This document shows, piece after piece, positions 22,429-26,757 of a stretch of 26,757 bases of DNA. Source of the DNA: Candidatus Aerophobota bacterium. Its GTDB lineage: Bacteria > Aerophobota > Aerophobia > Aerophobales > AE-B3A. The notes under the pieces were generated by a model that was given only the letters and a program-made list of their open reading frames with translations, searched no databases and was not told the DNA's origin. Positions within the stretch are counted from its first letter, which is position 1, and each line of letters begins with the position of its first letter. The stretch covers positions 1 to 26,757 of the forward strand of contig DAOVGK010000007.1 in assembly GCA_030672445.1 (NCBI GenBank), read 5' to 3'. The position numbers and the translations under genes were made by a program.

Positions 22429-24852
22429 ATGAAAAGAATAAAATATGGACCGTGGTGTTTTATCTTTCTAGGTTCACTTTTCCTTTGTTTTCTTACTCCT
22501 TTAGTTCAGGCCAAAACTCATCTGGAGCTGGCCAATGAGTATGCTGTCAAAAGCGAGGAATTTTTTGATGAAGCAGTTTCTGAATATAATTTAGCCCTGG
22601 ATGAGCCCGGGGCTGATATCCATCGAATCCAATTTTTGCTGGGGAAGCTCTACTATGAGCATGGCAGGTTTGAGAAAGCAGTCGAGATCCTTTCTTCTCT
22701 TTATCCCCAAAAGAAAGAAGATTTTGACGTGGCCAAGCTTTTGGCTCTTTCTTATTATAAAACCGGAAATTACACCCACGCTTTAGTTATCTTTGATAAA
22801 AATCAAAATTCGGCTGACCAAGAGTTTCTCTATTACTATGGACAAACCTGTGAGAAAAAGAGCCTTTTTGATAAGGCCATTCGCGCCTATAGCCAGATTA
22901 AAGAAGGAAAATACCTATCTTCAACTAAAAAGAGAATTCTTTTAATCAATGCCGGGATGAGGTTAGCCACGGTCGATGATATTGAGGACCCTTATTTAAG
23001 GAATTTAATAAAGACCTCACCTGGCTCGACTGAATATCCCAATGCCGGAGCTATCGTTCTTTTAGACGATGAGCGGCTAAAGATTCTCTCAGACGGCACA
23101 GCTGTCCAGACCACGCATTTTATGGTGAAGATATTGAATGAGCGAGGCAAACACTATGGGGAGGTAGAGGTTGGCTACGATTCCACCTATGAGACTGTAG
23201 AGATTGAATACGCTCGAACTATCAAGCCTGAGGGAAAAGTCGTTTCAGTGGGTGATAAACACATTCGTGATGTTTCCCGATACCTGGAGTATCCTTTGTA
23301 TAGCAATGCTCGAGTAAGGATCGTCTCCATGCCCGAGGTAACCTGGGGAGCAATCATTGAATATAAGGCGAAGAAGTCCATTAATAAACTGGTCAATGGA
23401 GGAAATTTTTCATTTCACTATGGAATTCAGGGATACGAGCCCTGTCTGAATCGTAATTTAAAGATATCGGTCCCTTCCGGGTATAAGCTCCATATAAAAT
23501 CTTATAATCCAGGCTTTGTTTCTTTCCCGGCTGATTTATCTCCCCGGGTCAAGGCACTGAAAGATGGGACAGAGTATGAGTGGAGATTTAGTAATATTCC
23601 GGAGATTATTGCGGAGCCTTCCATGCCACCCTGGGTAGAGATTGTACCCCGTCTTTTCCTTTCTTCTTTCGATAGTTGGCAGGAGATCGGTGATTGGTGG
23701 CAGAATTTGGCTGATCATAAGATGGAATTAGATAATGTAATTAAAGCTAAGGTTGAAGAATTAATCAAAGGTAAAGGAACGGCGGAGGAGAAAGCGGCTT
23801 CAATTTATCACTGGATGGCAGAAAAAATCCGTTATGTTGCGGTAGAATATGGAGAAGCTGGCTTTGAGCCGCATCAGGCAAGTGAGGTATTTAAAAATAA
23901 GTACGGTGATTGTAAGGATCAGGCAGTTCTTTTAATTGGTATGCTAAGATATGCCGGGATTCCAGCTTATCCGGTCTTGATCAGTACCCGGGGTAATTGG
24001 AGGTTGGATGATAATTTTCCTGGTTTAGTCTTCGATCATGCTATGGTCTTGGCCAAGATTGGGGAAAGATCAGTCTTCCTTGACCCTACCGAGGAAACAG
24101 TTTCTTTTGGAGATCTTCCCCGGTCCGATCAAAACAGGAAAGTGTTAATCCTTGCGGAAGGAAAGGCAGAGATTGAGATTACACCTTTATTTTCCGCCGA
24201 TCACAATAAATTTATTTTAAAGATGGATTTGAGGATAAGCGAGGATGAGACAATTAGGGGAACCAGGCAAATTTTCACCTTTGGTGAATATGACCAGGGG
24301 CAGAGGTGGTGGATAAAATATACCAAGCCAGTCCTGATCAAAGAACGACTTAAATCGATCATTAATAGTTTTTCGCCTGGGGGAGAGCTCCTGGACTATC
24401 ACATAAGCAATGCGGAAGAGCTTGGTCAACCGATTGAGATCGCGGTAAAGTTTAGAGGACCTAAGTTTTTAACCTCGGTGGGGGAGGAAAGGCTGATTCC
24501 TATCCTGGGAGGGGTATCAGCCGAGTTTGTTTCCCGAGAGAAGAGAAGCTATCCCCTCGATTTTGGGGTTCTGGAGGAGTCAAGGACTCTGATCCAGATT
24601 AAACTCCCGGACAATCTTACTGTTAAATATCTTCCTCCTCCCATTATTAAGGAGACCAAATGGTTCACCTATATTAATAAATACACTTTTTCCAACTCAT
24701 TCATTTTTTTTGAGGAACTGATGCGTAACAAAGCCACCAGGATCTCGGTTCACGAGTATAGAGAGTATAAAGAGACCTACGAACTGCTAGCCCGTGAGAC
24801 TGATAAACAGGTAGTTTTAAGTAGAGTTACCGCAGGCTCAGGAGATTCATAA
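22429..24852 (+). CDS. Exported TPR / DUF3857 / transglutaminase-like protein
   Basis: 807 residues from an ATG with AAGAGG upstream. A signal peptide (to about VQAKT, 25-30) leads into tetratricopeptide-like helices (about 33-160; for example LLGKLYYEHGRFEKAVEIL). A beta-rich DUF3857-type domain follows (about 205-410), then a transglutaminase-like domain with a plausible Cys-His-Asp triad: Cys495 in KYGDCKDQAVLL, His537 in FDHAMVL and Asp552 in FLDPTEE. A C-terminal beta-sandwich region (about 580-790) is also typical of this architecture. The function of such proteins is poorly known; peptide cleavage or cross-linking outside the membrane is inferred. Its stop is two nt from the oppD-like start, which suggests a link with peptide uptake. 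Confidence 0.88.
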   Translation: MKRIKYGPWCFIFLGSLFLCFLTPLVQAKTHLELANEYAVKSEEFFDEAVSEYNLALDEPGADIHRIQFLLGKLYYEHGRFEKAVEILSSLYPQKKEDFDVAKLLALSYYKTGNYTHALVIFDKNQNSADQEFLYYYGQTCEKKSLFDKAIRAYSQIKEGKYLSSTKKRILLINAGMRLATVDDIEDPYLRNLIKTSPGSTEYPNAGAIVLLDDERLKILSDGTAVQTTHFMVKILNERGKHYGEVEVGYDSTYETVEIEYARTIKPEGKVVSVGDKHIRDVSRYLEYPLYSNARVRIVSMPEVTWGAIIEYKAKKSINKLVNGGNFSFHYGIQGYEPCLNRNLKISVPSGYKLHIKSYNPGFVSFPADLSPRVKALKDGTEYEWRFSNIPEIIAEPSMPPWVEIVPRLFLSSFDSWQEIGDWWQNLADHKMELDNVIKAKVEELIKGKGTAEEKAASIYHWMAEKIRYVAVEYGEAGFEPHQASEVFKNKYGDCKDQAVLLIGMLRYAGIPAYPVLISTRGNWRLDDNFPGLVFDHAMVLAKIGERSVFLDPTEETVSFGDLPRSDQNRKVLILAEGKAEIEITPLFSADHNKFILKMDLRISEDETIRGTRQIFTFGEYDQGQRWWIKYTKPVLIKERLKSIINSFSPGGELLDYHISNAEELGQPIEIAVKFRGPKFLTSVGEERLIPILGGVSAEFVSREKRSYPLDFGVLEESRTLIQIKLPDNLTVKYLPPPIIKETKWFTYINKYTFSNSFIFFEELMRNKATRISVHEYREYKETYELLARETDKQVVLSRVTAGSGDS

Positions 24853-24854
24853 CT

Positions 24855-25841
24855 TTGGGCAAGGATCTTTTACTTGAAGTAAAGAACCTGAAGACCTATT
24901 TTTACACGGATGAGGGAGTAGTTCGGGCTGTTGACGGTATAAGTTTTAACATAAAAAAGGGGGAGACCCTCGGCATGATAGGCGAATCAGGGTGCGGCAA
25001 AAGTGTATCCGCTCTTTCTATCATGCGACTCATTTCTGAGCCGCCGGGACGGATAATCGAGGGTGAAATTTACTTCCAAGGTGAGAACCTCAGGGAGAAA
25101 AGCGAGCCTGAGATGCGAAGAATAAGAGGCAACGAAATAGCCATGGTTTTTCAGGAACCAATGACTTCGCTTAATCCCCTATTTACCATTGGAGATCAGA
25201 TAGCCGAGGCCGTTGTTCTTCATCAGAAAGTGGATAAGCGAGAAGCCCAATTCCGGGTAGTAAAGATGTTAGAAAGGGTGGGTATGCCTTCTCCCCAGCG
25301 AAGAGCCCATCAATATCCTCACCAGTTAAGTGGAGGGATGCGTCAGAGGGCAATGATAGCTATGGCTTTATCCTGTAATCCTGATCTCTTAATCGCTGAT
25401 GAGCCTACCACCGCTTTGGATGTAACTATTCAGGCTCAAATACTGGAGTTAATGGAGAAATTCAAAAAAGAGCTGGGGATGGCTCTTCTTCTAATCACTC
25501 ATAACCTGGGAGTCATAGCGGAAGTGTCGAACAGGGTAGTTCTCGTCTATGCGGGAAAGACCGTGGAATATGCAGATGCAATCTCTATCTTTAAGCATCC
25601 GAAACACCCTTACATGATGGGACTGCTCGAATCCGCCCCCAGATTGGACGATGTGAGTGAAAAGTTAAAGGTCATAAAAGGAGTCGTTCCTACAGCATTG
25701 AATTTGCCGGATGGTTGTCGATTCCATCCTCGATGCGAAAAGGTAATGGACGTGTGTAAAGTCAAACCTCCCCGGATTTTAGAAGTAGAAAAAAATCATT
25801 GGGTGCGATGCTGGCTCTATGATTCAGAAGGAAAAGACTAG
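24855..25841 (+). CDS. oppD: Oligopeptide/dipeptide ABC transporter ATP-binding protein, OppD/DppD type
   Basis: 328 residues. The TTG start is 2 nt after the previous stop, with GGAG (24841-24844) inside the preceding gene, so translation is probably coupled. Walker A is GESGCGKS (43-50), the Q-loop [10 protein letters not shown] (99-108), the signature [12 protein letters not shown] (158-169), Walker [13 protein letters not shown] (178-189) and the switch histidine His216. The C-terminal [11 protein letters not shown] with further Cys is the oligopeptide-type extension. It pairs with the next gene product to drive peptide import. The permease and binding-protein genes are not in the window, at least upstream. 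Confidence 0.94.
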   Translation: MGKDLLLEVKNLKTYFYTDEGVVRAVDGISFNIKKGETLGMIGESGCGKSVSALSIMRLISEPPGRIIEGEIYFQGENLREKSEPEMRRIRGNEIAMVFQEPMTSLNPLFTIGDQIAEAVVLHQKVDKREAQFRVVKMLERVGMPSPQRRAHQYPHQLSGGMRQRAMIAMALSCNPDLLIADEPTTALDVTIQAQILELMEKFKKELGMALLLITHNLGVIAEVSNRVVLVYAGKTVEYADAISIFKHPKHPYMMGLLESAPRLDDVSEKLKVIKGVVPTALNLPDGCRFHPRCEKVMDVCKVKPPRILEVEKNHWVRCWLYDSEGKD

Positions 25842-25843
25842 AA

Positions 25844-26757
25844 ATGGTTAAAACGAATGGGAATTTGATGGAGGTGAAGAATCTCAAGAAATACTTTCCT
25901 CTGAGAGGAGGGTTCCTGTCTCGAGCTACCGGAGAGGTTCGAGCGGTGGATGGGGTAAGCTTCTCTATTAGACCAATGGAAACCTTAGGATTGGTAGGTG
26001 AAAGTGGTTCAGGAAAGACTACCGTGGCCAGGGCAATCTTAAGGCTCTCCTCTATAACTGAGGGCCAGGTTTTATTTGAGGGACGTGATATTTTTAAACT
26101 GGGCAGAGAAGACCTCCGTAAGTTACGTCGGCGCCTGCAAGTCATCTTTCAGGACCCTCACGCTTCCTTGAATCCCCGCATGAGTGTGGAAGACATTGTT
26201 GGCGAGGCTATAGTCATTCACCACTTAGCCAGAGGGCCTGAGAAAAAGGAAAAAATAGTAAGATTATTGGAGATAGTGGGGCTGTCAGCACATTACCTCG
26301 GGAGATATCCTCATGAATTTAGTGGGGGGGAGAGACAACGCATAGGAATAGCCAGGGCTCTAGCTGTTGATCCGAGATTGATAGTTTGTGATGAGCCAGT
26401 CTCGGCACTCGATGTTTCCATTCAAGCACAGGTCATAAACCTACTAAAGGATCTACAGCGTAGGTTTGGACTTTCTTATTTATTTATCGCTCATGACTTA
26501 AGTGTGGTAAGGCATATAGCTCATCGAGTGGCCGTAATGTATTTGGGTAAAATAGTGGAACTCGCCACCAAGGATAGACTATACACCTCACCTCAGCATC
26601 CCTATACTGAGGCCTTGCTTTCTGCAGTGCCCATACCAGACCCCACGGTCAAGCAAAAGCGGATAGTTCTTAGAGGTGAGATGCCCAGTCCGGTAAATCC
26701 CCCCTCAGGCTGTTATTTTCATCCACGCTGCCCATATGCAGAACCCATTTGCCGGCA
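25844..26757 (+). CDS. oppF: Oligopeptide/dipeptide ABC transporter ATP-binding protein, OppF/DppF type (3' partial)
   Basis: An uninterrupted frame of 304 complete codons from the ATG at 25844, two nt after the oppD-like stop, running off the right edge. It opens [18 protein letters not shown], typical of OppF. Walker A is GESGSGKTT (53-61), the signature [15 protein letters not shown] and Walker [34 protein letters not shown] follows, then the oligopeptide-type tail [15 protein letters not shown]. Only a few C-terminal residues appear to be missing. Confidence 0.94.
   Translation, partial: MVKTNGNLMEVKNLKKYFPLRGGFLSRATGEVRAVDGVSFSIRPMETLGLVGESGSGKTTVARAILRLSSITEGQVLFEGRDIFKLGREDLRKLRRRLQVIFQDPHASLNPRMSVEDIVGEAIVIHHLARGPEKKEKIVRLLEIVGLSAHYLGRYPHEFSGGERQRIGIARALAVDPRLIVCDEPVSALDVSIQAQVINLLKDLQRRFGLSYLFIAHDLSVVRHIAHRVAVMYLGKIVELATKDRLYTSPQHPYTEALLSAVPIPDPTVKQKRIVLRGEMPSPVNPPSGCYFHPRCPYAEPICR

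Noticed and set aside
24855..26757. OppD/OppF-like ATPases as the missing motors of the two sugar transporters
   Set aside because: Their C-terminal cysteine-containing tails and paired arrangement are those of peptide transporters, and they lie in a different transcription unit.
1..26757. tRNA, rRNA or CRISPR arrays
   Set aside because: No tRNA-like cloverleaf ends, rRNA segments or regularly spaced direct repeats were seen by reading; a dedicated scan was not possible.

Overview
The window looks like chromosomal DNA from an uncultured, moderately AT-rich, sugar-fermenting bacterium. The evidence is frequent GTG/TTG starts, strong AAGGAGG-type ribosome sites, near-consensus TTGACA/TATAAT promoters, lacI-type control of binding-protein-dependent sugar uptake, and an Opp/Dpp-type peptide importer. 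The mix recalls candidate-phylum anaerobes, but nothing here (no rRNA, tRNA or marker gene) fixes the phylum.

Left part (1-4.1 kb): two large, unrecognised membrane-associated genes lie in tandem. The first is cut by the window edge and may carry an SPFH/band-7-like domain. They are separated by a GTTCAT-rich inverted repeat. A degenerate insertion sequence (4.22-5.60 kb, minus strand) follows. Its DDE transposase is frameshifted, each end carries a tandem pair of terminal repeats, and a 7-bp CGAGGTC flanks it on both sides.

Centre (5.6-20.8 kb): a glycan-utilisation island. A LacI-family regulator has its promoter starting one base beyond the IS target repeat and its operator-like palindromes between the -10 box and the start codon. 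Then come two CUT1-type ABC sugar importers, each one binding protein plus two permeases and no ATPase. They are interleaved with a divergent GH38 alpha-mannosidase-like enzyme, a GH29 alpha-L-fucosidase and a GH2 enzyme with an N-terminal membrane/export segment. The logical model is outside trimming by GH2, import of mannose/fucose-containing oligosaccharides by the two transporters, and cytoplasmic hydrolysis by GH38 and GH29. A shared ATPase encoded elsewhere would be needed. Both binding-protein genes are preceded by a related leader motif about 110-170 nt upstream and followed by a stable hairpin before the first permease. A 52-residue ribbon-helix-helix protein with its own promoter and terminator sits between the two halves. 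The island is littered with scars: a truncated transposase, a fragment of a second fucosidase 3' end, and unusually long gaps inside the first transporter operon.

Right part (21.0-26.8 kb): a consensus promoter leads into a deleted remnant of a zinc alcohol dehydrogenase and then an intact zinc-dependent medium-chain dehydrogenase. A secreted TPR/DUF3857/transglutaminase-like protein follows, tightly coupled to oppD and oppF homologues; the last one runs off the window.
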